From the NCBI RefSeq assembly GCF_000373265.1, contig NZ_KB890766.1:397431-461430 (forward strand): DNA of 64,000 bases, given 5' to 3'. Positions 56,518-64,000 of this stretch are shown in pieces. The stretch's first letter is position 1, and each line of letters begins with the position of its first letter. The stretch is from Pontibacter roseus DSM 17521. Its GTDB lineage: Bacteria; Bacteroidota; Bacteroidia; Cytophagales; Hymenobacteraceae. The position numbers were made by a program, and so were the translations under genes. The notes below the pieces were generated by a model that saw only the letters and a list, made by a program, of their open reading frames with translations, was not told the DNA's origin and did not search any database.

Positions 56518-59500
56518 TTATTTGCTGATGATGAGCGTCTGTCCAAGTGCATGTTTTTCACTTTGCATCCTGACAGTGTAAGCTCCTTTAGGCAGTTCTG
56601 GTGAGAACTTTATTTCCTCCTTAAAGTTTCCATCCTCATCTGCCTGCATGATGAAGCCTGCCACTTCGCTGCCTGTGCTGTTATAGAGTGTAATCGAGAA
56701 TCCCTCCATGCTTTCCAGTCCCTGAACTTCCACTTGTATACCTTCTCCTAAAGAAGGGTTAGGGAATATAAGCAGAGAAGGGTGAGCGCTCTCCTCCACC
56801 ACCTCATTCACTATCACAGCAGTCTGGACCTGGCTGCTGGAGGCAACGGCTGTGTTGAACACCACATCCACCCAGTAGTTACTGGCTTGGTAATTACTGG
56901 TTGGGTAGGCAGGAGTATTGGTATACCTATACACCCCATTGCGACCGCTTTCTCCATTGGCAAGGCCTCGGAGAGGACCATTCACGATGGCTTGGCTGAA
57001 GCCATTGTCATTCGCAGAATAATGGCCGGCACTGCTGTGGTACGTTATCACATAGGTGGTGCCGGCCGTGACGGCCACCGGACTGGAGAAGGCCGCCTCT
57101 TGCCAGCCTGAGGCCGTCTCGTTCTGGAACACCACCGAGGCCAGCAGCGCCCCGGAGCCGCTGTAGAGCTGGCCGGTGTGGGTGCCTGTGTTGCCGCTCT
57201 GCTTGTAGAACCGAACCCCCGTGACAAAACCATTCACCGAGGAGCGGAACTTCATACCTAACTGTATAGCCCGACGGTCATTCTGAAGAGCGCCATTTGG
57301 GGCCGCACTCGGCTGGAAGACGGTGCAGGGGCAGCCTGATGTAGCAACGCCCACCGTGACGGTGGCCGCTGCCGAGGAGGCCGACAGGCCGAGGTTGTCA
57401 AAGGCCCGGGCCGTGAGTTGGTAGGTGCCGGCGGGCACGTTGGCCCAGCTAAAGGCATAGGGGCTGGTCAGGTCCTCGCCCAGCTTGGCGGTGCCGTTGT
57501 AGAACTCCACCCGGGCCACGCTGCCGTCCGTGTCGGAGGCCGTGGCGCCGAGGTTGATGCTCGCTGGGGCCGTGAACGTGGCGTTGTTTGCCGGGGAGGT
57601 TAGGCTCACGACTGGCGGCTGGTTAGCGGGTGCGTTCACCGAAACGTTTATTACAGCAGAAGTGGCACTGGCACCAGCATTGTCAGTGGCACGAGCAGTC
57701 AAAGCATAGCTCCCGGCTGCCACGCTGTTCCAGGTATAGGTATAGGGACTGGTAGCATCCTCCCCTAGTTTCGTGGTCCCATTGTAGAACTCTACGAGAG
57801 CTACACCACTTTCTGTATCTGAGGCATTCACATTGATAGCAATGGTAGCCGGTGCAGTAAAAGCGGCGTTGTTAGCAGGCGATATGATGGTCACCGTTGG
57901 AGGCGTATTGACTGCTCCGGTAACAGTAACAGTGACTGCCGCTGAAGTCGTGACAGCCGCGTTATTGTCAATGGCTTTTGCACTCAATTGATAACTGCCC
58001 GCTGCTACATTACTCCAGTTATAGGAATAGGGACTGGACAAATCTTCACCTAGTTTTGTGGAGCCATTGTAAAACTCTACTTTCGATACTGTACCGTCTG
58101 CGTCTGAGGCATTAGCCGAAATGCTAATGGAGGCTGGAGCCGTGAAGGTAGCATTGTTTGCCGGGGAGGAAATTGCAACTGCTGGAGCTTGGTTGGCTGG
58201 CGGATTTACCGTTACACTCACTGCAGCTGAGGTTGTAACTACCCCACTATTATCTGTAGCCCTGGCCGTGAGCTGGTAGGTCCCCGCTGCTACATTACTC
58301 CAATTGAAGGTATAGGGACTGGTCAGGTCCTCTCCTAGCTTAGCATCGCCGTTGTAGAATTCTACTTTGGTCACACTGCCATCTGAATCAGAGGCTGTGG
58401 CGCTAAGGCTGATGCTAGCAGGGGCCGTGAAGGTGGCGTTGTTAGCCGGCGCAGTCAGACTAACAGCTGGCGGCTGGTTGGCTGTGGTAGTTCCTGTATT
58501 AAACACCACATCCACCCAATAGTTACTGGCTTGATAACCGCTGCTAGGGAAGGCGGGGGCACTGGTATACCTATACACTCCGTTCAGACCGCTTTCACCA
58601 TTGGCAAGGCCTCGGAGCGGACCATTGACAACAGCCTGGCTGAAGCCACCGTCGTCTGCAGAATAGTTGCCGGCGCTGCTGTGGTACGTTATCACATAGG
58701 TGGTGCCGCCCGTGACGGCCACGGGACTGGTGAAGGCCGCCTCTTGCCAGCCCGTTGCCGTCTCGTTCTGGAACACCACCGAGGCCAGCAGCGTGCCGGT
58801 GCCGCTGTAGAGCTGGCCGGTGTGGGTGCCCGTGTTGCCGCTCTGCTTGTAGAACTTAACTCCCGTAACCAAGCCGTTTACCGACGCCTGAAACTTCATG
58901 CCCAGTTGTAGAGCCTGCCCATCGCTCTGAAGAGTCCCGGTTGGGGCGGAAGATGGCTGGAAGACCGTGCAGGGGCAACCTGATGGGGCGCCGCCCACCG
59001 TGACGCTGGCCACCGCCGAGGAGGCGGACAGGCCGAGATTGTCGAAGGCCCGGGCCGTGAGCTGGTAGGTGCCGGCGGGCACATTGGCCCAGCTGAAGGC
59101 ATAGGGGCTGGTCAGGTCCTCGCCCAGCTTGGCGGTGCCGTTGTAGAACTCCACCCGCGCCACGCTGCCGTCCGCGTCGGAGGCCGTGGCGCTGAGGCTG
59201 ATGCTCGCCGGGGCGGTGAACGTGGCGTTGTTAGCCGGAGATGTGAGCGCAACCGTCGGGGGAACATTGGCAGTACCAGAAACTGTGACATTTACTGCAG
59301 CAGATGTAGTAACAGCACCTCCATTGTCCGTTGCTTTGGCAGTGAGTTGGTACGTGCCTGCCGAAACATTATTCCAAGAAAAGGTATAGGGACTGGTCAG
59401 GTCTTCCCCTAGTTTCGTGGTGCCTTGAAAGAACTCTACTTTGCTAATGGTTCCATCAGCATCAGCTGCTGAAGCTGACAAGTTAATGGTGGCTGGTGCG

Positions 59501-62016
59501 GTGAAGGTGGCATTATTAGCTGGGGAGGTGAGCGCCGCCGTTGGAATCTGGTTACCAGGAGAAGTTGACGTATTGAACACGACATCTACCCAATAGTTAC
59601 TGGAGGAAAAACTGTTCGTAGGGAAAGCGGGTGAGGAGGTATAGCGGTATATGCCATTCGGTCCATCGGTCCCATTTTGAAGACCGGCTAGTGGGCCGTT
59701 CAGAATCGCCTGGCTGAAGCCATCATCATTCGCAGAGTAAGTGCCGGCACTGCTGTGGTACGTTATCACATAGGTGGTGCCGGCCGTGACGGCCACCGGA
59801 CTGGAGAAGGCCGCCTGCTGCCAGCCCGAGGCCGTCTCGTTCTGGAACACCACCGAGGCCAGCAGCGCCCCGGAGCCGCTGTAGAGCTGGCCGGTGTGGG
59901 TGCCCGTGTTGCCGCTCTGCTTGTAGAACTTAACCCCCGTCACAAACCCGTTGACTGAGGAGCGGAACTTCATGCCCAGTTGTAGAGCTTGTCCGTCGCT
60001 CTGAAGAGTCCCGGTTGGGGCGGAAGATGGCTGAAAGACCGTGCAGGGGCAGTTAACGGTCACGGTTCCGCCAACGGTCACATTGCGTACTGTAGGTAAA
60101 CCCATATTGCCCGAGTCGTCAAAAGCGCGGCTTCTGATGGTGGCAGTGCCTTGTACCGCAGGCGTCCAGGTATAGCTCCAGTTGGTGGTGCCGTTTGCGA
60201 GTCGCCAGGTATTTCCTCCATCCGTTGACACCTCAACCCCTGCTACTATACTGTTATCTGTGGCAGTGCCTGTTACGGTGACTGAGGTTCCAAAGGGTAC
60301 ACTAGCATCTTCTGCAGGGGAGGAAATAGTCGTTACCGGCGCCTGCGCATCTGTAGAGGCTGTCGCAGCTACTAAACCGGCACGAATGCTTCCGGGCTGA
60401 ACCCCCATATCAGCAAACAGATTGACCGTTGCCTGCTGCAAGGCCACACTTGGCGCAGCGCTACCCCGATCGTGATTGCTGTCCAAACCCCAGGAATACT
60501 GGACAGTGCCCGCTCCAAAAACAAGTGCTCCACTACTGTGCCTGTAGAGCGACAGATGGTGGTTATTGCCATCAATTACAGTTCTGGAGAGAATGATTCT
60601 GCCGCTGGGGTAGGTTGACCTAAACTGCTCCTGTTCCGCGTTCCATTCGTAGCCGATGGTTCCAAAGGTCATGCTGGCTGTCTGTCCGCTGCCCAAGGAT
60701 GCAACACTCGTATTCCGCCAGAAGCGAAGCCTGCTGTAGGTACTAGGAACCTGAAGAGCCACCGTGTTTTCCTTCCAGCTGATTTGCCCAGTTAACTCAT
60801 TTTCGGGGTTGCAACCATCCACTAAGGGATTGCCTGTCCTGTACTCACACCCACTACGCCACAGGCCAGTCCACTCTGGGCTTGGGTCGCACTTACCGCT
60901 ACAGGTGTTCTCCCCAGAACCCCCTTCTTTGTAGCAAACCAGCGTTCGGTGTGATGTGCCGCTTCCGTCAATGCTGTTTTCCCAGCGTGTTTTCCAGTAA
61001 ACCTCGTTGCCGCTGAAAAATGCCAAGTGAGTACCGGCATCGCGGGCGGCAGTTACGTGTGCCCGGTGGGTTCCAGACCAATATTCGTCATGGCCTACCG
61101 AGAGAAACACCTTATGGTTCTTTATCAGGTTGCCCCTGCGATCGCTGTCTACATTTGTGGTATAGGTAACATCGTAGCCATTGGATTCAAGCCACCTGAC
61201 CATTGGATATTCTGCATTGAAGAGCCAGTCTTCTTGCGGGCCACCTCCCCCACCGCCATCCCGGGTCAGGAAAGGTCTGTTATAGCTTACCTTCACGGCT
61301 TTGCCACCGGCACCTGTATAAAGACTCTTTCCATTGTTGTTGTCCCCGTACACGTTGTAGGCCTGCCAGGTAGCATCAGAGGTTTGGAAAAACAAATCGG
61401 ATGTGCTGGCATCGTTACGAACAACGAACGTGATATGGCTGGAGCCTCCTGTGTCTGTGCGGGTAAGCTTGGCGATGTAAATGCCAGACACAGCGGTGGC
61501 AGGTATAGCCCAACTCGCTGACTCAGCCCAGTTTCCGCAGTCTACCAAACCTGTTGTGGAGTTGGTCAGGCAGTTGGGCTGGCTCTGCGGCAAAGTGGCC
61601 GTTACAGTTCCCGTACCTTGAAGACGAGCGCCGTTTCCTCCATAATACCCGATGCGATAGACTCTGATGGTATAGGCCCGTGCACTTGTCTTGATTTTGA
61701 AGCGCGCTGTAGTGCCTACGTTGTAGCTCATGTCCGTCGCGAAGCCCTGGATGGATAGGTCACCTGCCCCGCTTATTTGCCACTCAGAGGAAGGGTTACC
61801 CGCCTTGGCATTTTCTACTACAATGGGATTCTGTGCCGCCACAGGCATCAGGCTCGTGGCCCATAGCAACAGAAGCAGCCAGAATGACTTTACAGGTATA
61901 CGCTGCGATGAAAAACAGCTCCCAGAAAACTTCTTGATGCCTGCTGCAGGTATGACTTCATCCTGATTCGGTTTCTGAGCCAAATCACTGCTTCCAGGGT
62001 TGGATTTCTTTTTCAT
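56518..62016 (-). CDS. Giant secreted multidomain protein with N,N-dimethylformamidase-like N-terminus, Ig-like repeats and T9SS sorting domain
   Basis: The 1832-residue protein has an unusually long basic region before the signal helix (about 47-60, KSFWLLLLLWATSLMPVAAQ). The N-terminal region to about 550 has VYRIGYYGGNGARL, NVYGDNNNGKSLY, VGHDEYWSG and FFSGNEVYWKTRWE, features of the N,N-dimethylformamidase large-subunit-like (DMFA2_C) family. A FN3/chitobiase-like domain comes next (about 558-654). Three DUF4082 modules (each beginning CPCTVF), six Big_9 repeats and a C-terminal T9SS sorting domain (IFPNPSLGEGIQVEV) follow. It is probably surface-exposed and may act on amide or carbohydrate substrates. 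Confidence 0.88.
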   Translation of the reverse strand: MKKKSNPGSSDLAQKPNQDEVIPAAGIKKFSGSCFSSQRIPVKSFWLLLLLWATSLMPVAAQNPIVVENAKAGNPSSEWQISGAGDLSIQGFATDMSYNVGTTARFKIKTSARAYTIRVYRIGYYGGNGARLQGTGTVTATLPQSQPNCLTNSTTGLVDCGNWAESASWAIPATAVSGIYIAKLTRTDTGGSSHITFVVRNDASTSDLFFQTSDATWQAYNVYGDNNNGKSLYTGAGGKAVKVSYNRPFLTRDGGGGGGPQEDWLFNAEYPMVRWLESNGYDVTYTTNVDSDRRGNLIKNHKVFLSVGHDEYWSGTHRAHVTAARDAGTHLAFFSGNEVYWKTRWENSIDGSGTSHRTLVCYKEGGSGENTCSGKCDPSPEWTGLWRSGCEYRTGNPLVDGCNPENELTGQISWKENTVALQVPSTYSRLRFWRNTSVASLGSGQTASMTFGTIGYEWNAEQEQFRSTYPSGRIILSRTVIDGNNHHLSLYRHSSGALVFGAGTVQYSWGLDSNHDRGSAAPSVALQQATVNLFADMGVQPGSIRAGLVAATASTDAQAPVTTISSPAEDASVPFGTSVTVTGTATDNSIVAGVEVSTDGGNTWRLANGTTNWSYTWTPAVQGTATIRSRAFDDSGNMGLPTVRNVTVGGTVTVNCPCTVFQPSSAPTGTLQSDGQALQLGMKFRSSVNGFVTGVKFYKQSGNTGTHTGQLYSGSGALLASVVFQNETASGWQQAAFSSPVAVTAGTTYVITYHSSAGTYSANDDGFSQAILNGPLAGLQNGTDGPNGIYRYTSSPAFPTNSFSSSNYWVDVVFNTSTSPGNQIPTAALTSPANNATFTAPATINLSASAADADGTISKVEFFQGTTKLGEDLTSPYTFSWNNVSAGTYQLTAKATDNGGAVTTSAAVNVTVSGTANVPPTVALTSPANNATFTAPASISLSATASDADGSVARVEFYNGTAKLGEDLTSPYAFSWANVPAGTYQLTARAFDNLGLSASSAVASVTVGGAPSGCPCTVFQPSSAPTGTLQSDGQALQLGMKFQASVNGLVTGVKFYKQSGNTGTHTGQLYSGTGTLLASVVFQNETATGWQEAAFTSPVAVTGGTTYVITYHSSAGNYSADDGGFSQAVVNGPLRGLANGESGLNGVYRYTSAPAFPSSGYQASNYWVDVVFNTGTTTANQPPAVSLTAPANNATFTAPASISLSATASDSDGSVTKVEFYNGDAKLGEDLTSPYTFNWSNVAAGTYQLTARATDNSGVVTTSAAVSVTVNPPANQAPAVAISSPANNATFTAPASISISANASDADGTVSKVEFYNGSTKLGEDLSSPYSYNWSNVAAGSYQLSAKAIDNNAAVTTSAAVTVTVTGAVNTPPTVTIISPANNAAFTAPATIAINVNASDTESGVALVEFYNGTTKLGEDATSPYTYTWNSVAAGSYALTARATDNAGASATSAVINVSVNAPANQPPVVSLTSPANNATFTAPASINLGATASDTDGSVARVEFYNGTAKLGEDLTSPYAFSWANVPAGTYQLTARAFDNLGLSASSAAATVTVGVATSGCPCTVFQPSAAPNGALQNDRRAIQLGMKFRSSVNGFVTGVRFYKQSGNTGTHTGQLYSGSGALLASVVFQNETASGWQEAAFSSPVAVTAGTTYVITYHSSAGHYSANDNGFSQAIVNGPLRGLANGESGRNGVYRYTNTPAYPTSNYQASNYWVDVVFNTAVASSSQVQTAVIVNEVVEESAHPSLLIFPNPSLGEGIQVEVQGLESMEGFSITLYNSTGSEVAGFIMQADEDGNFKEEIKFSPELPKGAYTVRMQSEKHALGQTLIISK
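57013..57260 (-). repeat. DUF4082 core repeat, copy 3
   Basis: The minus-strand counterpart of the 248-bp core in the third DUF4082 module of the 1832-residue protein. It matches the plus-strand copies closely and runs in inverted orientation to them. It belongs to a duplicated unit with the Big_9 repeat upstream of it. Confidence 0.85.
58655..58902 (-). repeat. DUF4082 core repeat, copy 4
   Basis: The core in the second DUF4082 module of the 1832-residue protein. Together with the preceding Big_9 repeat (to about 59240) it resembles the unit 57013-57600 at roughly nine in ten bases by eye. Confidence 0.85.
59729..59976 (-). repeat. DUF4082 core repeat, copy 5
   Basis: The core in the first DUF4082 module of the 1832-residue protein. 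It shares the GC-rich stretch with all other copies while the codons outside it differ. Confidence 0.85.
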
Positions 62017-62111
62017 GTGGATTCTATGTGTTTCTTATGGCACGCGCATTTGTCATTCACTTTTTCTGTTCCCCAAGCCTGAGCAGGCGCCCGGGCATCA
62101 CCGTGATTCAT

Positions 62112-62153
62112 ATACCAGCTACACTGCCTCAGACAAGGCAGTGCAGCTGGTAT
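62112..62153. terminator. Hairpin between two minus-strand genes
   Basis: ATACCAGCT-A-CACTGCC (62112-62128) pairs with GGCAGTG-C-AGCTGGTAT (62137-62153), 17 bp with one mismatch and an 8-nt loop. It follows the small secreted gene (62179-62520, minus) by 26 bp and has no clear T-run. It may act as a terminator or a processing or stability stem for the downstream giant gene. Confidence 0.6.
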
Positions 62154-62178
62154 CCCCCCGTATGGTTTGCAGAATTGG

Positions 62179-62520
62179 CTATTTTCTTTTCTTCAGTATG
62201 AAGGGCTTTCCGCGTACCTTTCTTTTGTTGTCCATGAGGTATACCACCAGGCCCCGTATGTCATGGGAGAATTCCACATCATGGTAAGCTCCATCTCCTG
62301 CAAAGCTGTGCTCCTCCTCTCCTATCTGTACAATGAAGGGTCCGGAGGCTGGCTCCGCTCTATCTGTCTTTATCCTGAGCTTCTTAACCTTATCGGGCAA
62401 GGTGACATGCTCGGGCACCTTGTCCGTTGGGTAGGCAGTGTTGCCTATCATCACACTGAAGCCTTGTGAGAAAGACAGTAAAGGGAGGATACTGAATAGG
62501 GCTACTAAGAGAAGTTTCAT
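62179..62520 (-). CDS. Small secreted protein of unknown function
   Basis: The 113-residue protein has a signal peptide (MKLLLVALFSILPLLSFSQ) and a short mature part with strands (FSVMIGNTAYPTDKV, PFIVQIGEEEHSFAG, LVVYLMDNKRKVRG) and a basic end (ILKKRK). No family is recognised. It lies between two large T9SS-sorted genes on the same strand and may be co-expressed with them. It lacks a sorting domain, so it would stay in the periplasm or use another route. Confidence 0.7.
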   Translation of the reverse strand: MKLLLVALFSILPLLSFSQGFSVMIGNTAYPTDKVPEHVTLPDKVKKLRIKTDRAEPASGPFIVQIGEEEHSFAGDGAYHDVEFSHDIRGLVVYLMDNKRKVRGKPFILKKRK

Positions 62521-62589
62521 GGTGTATTTTTTGCGTTTTTAAATAGAATTCTCATTACATATGCTGTGCCTTGTTGATGACTGATAGCG

Positions 62590-64000
62590 TCAGCGTTCTA
62601 ATATCAACCGGACTGTGTTTACGCTGGAACCTGCCTGCAGCCTGACCAGGTATAGCCCTCTAGGAAGCTTCGTGCCGTCCACTTCTACTGTATTGCGTTC
62701 CCCAGCTTTGGACCGACCTTGTTTCAGCAAGGCCACCAAAGTTCCTTTGGCATCATACAGACTCACCGTATAGTCGCTATCCTCTTCCAGGCTAAAGTTT
62801 ATTGTCGCCTTATCGGAGAATGGATTTGGATAAACCGTCAGCTTCTCCGGCTCCGGGCTCACGTCTTGCAGTGTGCTCACGGAAGTCGCCGCTAGGCTAC
62901 TTCCAGAGGTTATGGTGAAGGAGATGGTCATAGGTGTGCCGGGGGTGCCGGTGGCCTTAGCGCCCGAATAGGGGGTGGCCTTGAGGGTGTAGGTGCCGGT
63001 GGCCGGCGGGTTCCAGTTGCCGAAGAAGTAGTTGCCCGAGCCGTCGTCGCCGTGCAGGGCGTAGGGAGGGGCGTTGTCGGCGTAGGTCTTGCTCATGGCC
63101 CCCGTCAGCTCGAACTTGACGCTGCCCACCGTGGCCGGCGAGGTGGTGGCCCGGATGTTGAGCTTGGGGCTGGCCAGCGCCGAGAGGTTGATGGTGGCCC
63201 CGTCCGCCAGGGGCTGCAGGTCCTGCTCGGTGGTCGCGCTCACCAGCACGAAGCCCGTCACCTGTGCCCCCCCTGTGGAGACGGCCGTGAAGGTGGCCGT
63301 CACGGCCTTGTTGCCATCCATGGTGACGGTAGTGGAGTTGGCCGTGCCGCTGGCCGCGCCGCTCCAGCCGGCGAACTGATAGCCCGCCGCCGGAGAGGCC
63401 GTCAGGCTGACGGTACTGCCAGCCGCGTAGGTGCTCTGGTCAGGGCTCTTGGCCACCGTGCCGCTGCCAACTGTCGAAACAGTCAAGGTATAGCCGGTCG
63501 TTGTGATGGCCTCGAAGGTAGCGGTCACAGATTTGTTACCGGTCATCATCACCGTCAAGGGGTTTTGCGTGCCGCTGGCGTCGCCACGCCAGCCCACGAA
63601 ACGGAATCCACTGGCTGGCGTGGCCGAAAGTGTGACGGAACTGCCGCTGGCGTAAGTGGCTTGATTCGGATTCTTGATAACCGTACCACTGCCTACCGTA
63701 TTGACTGTTAAGGTATAGCCACTGGCTGGGATAGCCTGAAACGTAGCCGTTATGGACTTATTGGCTGTCATGGTCACTGACAATGGGTTTGCCGTGCCAG
63801 AGGCGTCACCCGACCAACCCACGAACTGGTATCCTGCTGCCGGCGAGGCTGTCAATGAGACGGTGCTGCCGCTGGTGTAAGATGTTTGGTTCGGGCTTTT
63901 GACTACTGTGCCGTTGCCGGAGGTATTCACGTTCAGGGTATACTGAGTCGGTGTCGGAGTTGTGCCCTCCTGCACAATCGTGAAGGAGATGGTCATGGGC
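62590..64000 (-). CDS. 3' part of a T9SS-sorted surface protein with InlB-like repeats
   Basis: The frame continues past the right edge, so only the C-terminal 470 or so residues are visible. They have three InlB-like repeats, one GFVLVSA domain and a T9SS type A sorting domain (VYPNPFSDKATINF ... GLYLVRLQAG). The first 276 or so visible codons are identical at DNA level to part of the 2571-residue protein gene (inverted repeat). After that the two diverge: the GFVLVSA domain is similar, and the sorting domain is clearly different. It is probably a paralogue of the giant protein. Confidence 0.88.
   Translation of the reverse strand, partial: PMTISFTIVQEGTTPTPTQYTLNVNTSGNGTVVKSPNQTSYTSGSTVSLTASPAAGYQFVGWSGDASGTANPLSVTMTANKSITATFQAIPASGYTLTVNTVGSGTVIKNPNQATYASGSSVTLSATPASGFRFVGWRGDASGTQNPLTVMMTGNKSVTATFEAITTTGYTLTVSTVGSGTVAKSPDQSTYAAGSTVSLTASPAAGYQFAGWSGAASGTANSTTVTMDGNKAVTATFTAVSTGGAQVTGFVLVSATTEQDLQPLADGATINLSALASPKLNIRATTSPATVGSVKFELTGAMSKTYADNAPPYALHGDDGSGNYFFGNWNPPATGTYTLKATPYSGAKATGTPGTPMTISFTITSGSSLAATSVSTLQDVSPEPEKLTVYPNPFSDKATINFSLEEDSDYTVSLYDAKGTLVALLKQGRSKAGERNTVEVDGTKLPRGLYLVRLQAGSSVNTVRLILER
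63174..64000 (-). repeat. Right arm of the 827-bp perfect inverted repeat
   Basis: Exact complement of 50963-51789 and reaching the window edge, so the true repeat may be longer than 827 bp. It encodes the InlB-like repeats of the partial T9SS protein. Confidence 0.95.

Noticed and set aside
63052..63711. 219-codon plus-strand frame near the right edge
   Set aside because: It is antisense to the GC-rich T9SS gene and arises from its biased codon use.
1..64000. tRNA, rRNA, insertion sequences, phage genes and restriction or defence systems
   Set aside because: None was recognised by sequence or product; the repeats present are within surface-protein genes.

Overview
The window looks like a chromosome segment of a Bacteroidota bacterium, most likely Cytophagales and near Hymenobacteraceae/Pontibacter. 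The reasons are a SusC/RagA-type TonB receptor, a DUF5687-type ABC permease, several proteins ending in type IX secretion (T9SS) sorting domains, AT-rich intergenic DNA and weak Shine-Dalgarno sites. No rRNA, tRNA, CRISPR array or insertion sequence was recognised.

Layout. (1) 1-8.3 kb, mostly minus strand: the 5' part of a SusC-like receptor gene, a coiled-coil membrane protein, a secreted metallo-beta-lactamase-fold hydrolase, a secreted amidohydrolase and a two-gene ABC exporter. (2) 8.4-43.3 kb: a large exopolysaccharide/capsule locus of Wzx/Wzy type. A minus-strand initiating phosphoglycosyltransferase (8.5-9.9 kb) lies divergent to a long plus-strand series. The first block (10.3-20.6 kb) has two tandem GT-C-like membrane proteins, an oxidoreductase/acetyltransferase/aminotransferase trio for an acetamido sugar, a NeuD/PglD-like acyltransferase, a polyprenyl-phosphate glycosyltransferase, an SMR-like membrane protein, an epimerase/dehydratase and a second aminotransferase. 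The second block (20.9-36 kb) has the Wza-like lipoprotein, Wzc-like tyrosine kinase, Wzx flippase, a series of glycosyltransferases and the Wzy polymerase. The third (36-43.3 kb) has an AsnB-type amidotransferase, more glycosyltransferases, WcaF- and WcaI-like enzymes and GDP-L-fucose synthase, giving a colanic-acid-like end to the locus.

(3) 43.4-64 kb: a cell-surface region. It has an outer-membrane beta-barrel protein, a 2571-residue secreted multidomain protein, a T9SS-sorted putative propeller protein, a membrane-anchored pseudokinase, an 1832-residue secreted multidomain protein on the opposite strand, a small secreted protein and the 3' part of another T9SS protein cut by the window edge. 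The large proteins share Ig-like (Big_9), DUF4082 and InlB-like repeats, some almost identical at DNA level.

How the genes work together: region 2 would build nucleotide sugars, assemble a lipid-linked repeat on the inner membrane, flip and polymerise it and export it through Wza/Wzc. Region 3 would supply large surface-attached proteins that may act on or bind carbohydrate. The most interesting structures are a perfect 827-bp inverted repeat bracketing about 11 kb of the surface region (50963-51789 and 63174-64000), which could swap the C-terminal ends of two surface proteins; the pseudokinase inside that segment; an Arn-like sugar-transfer module with paired GT-C proteins; and a strongly over-represented short word, AGGTATA/TATACCT, throughout the window.
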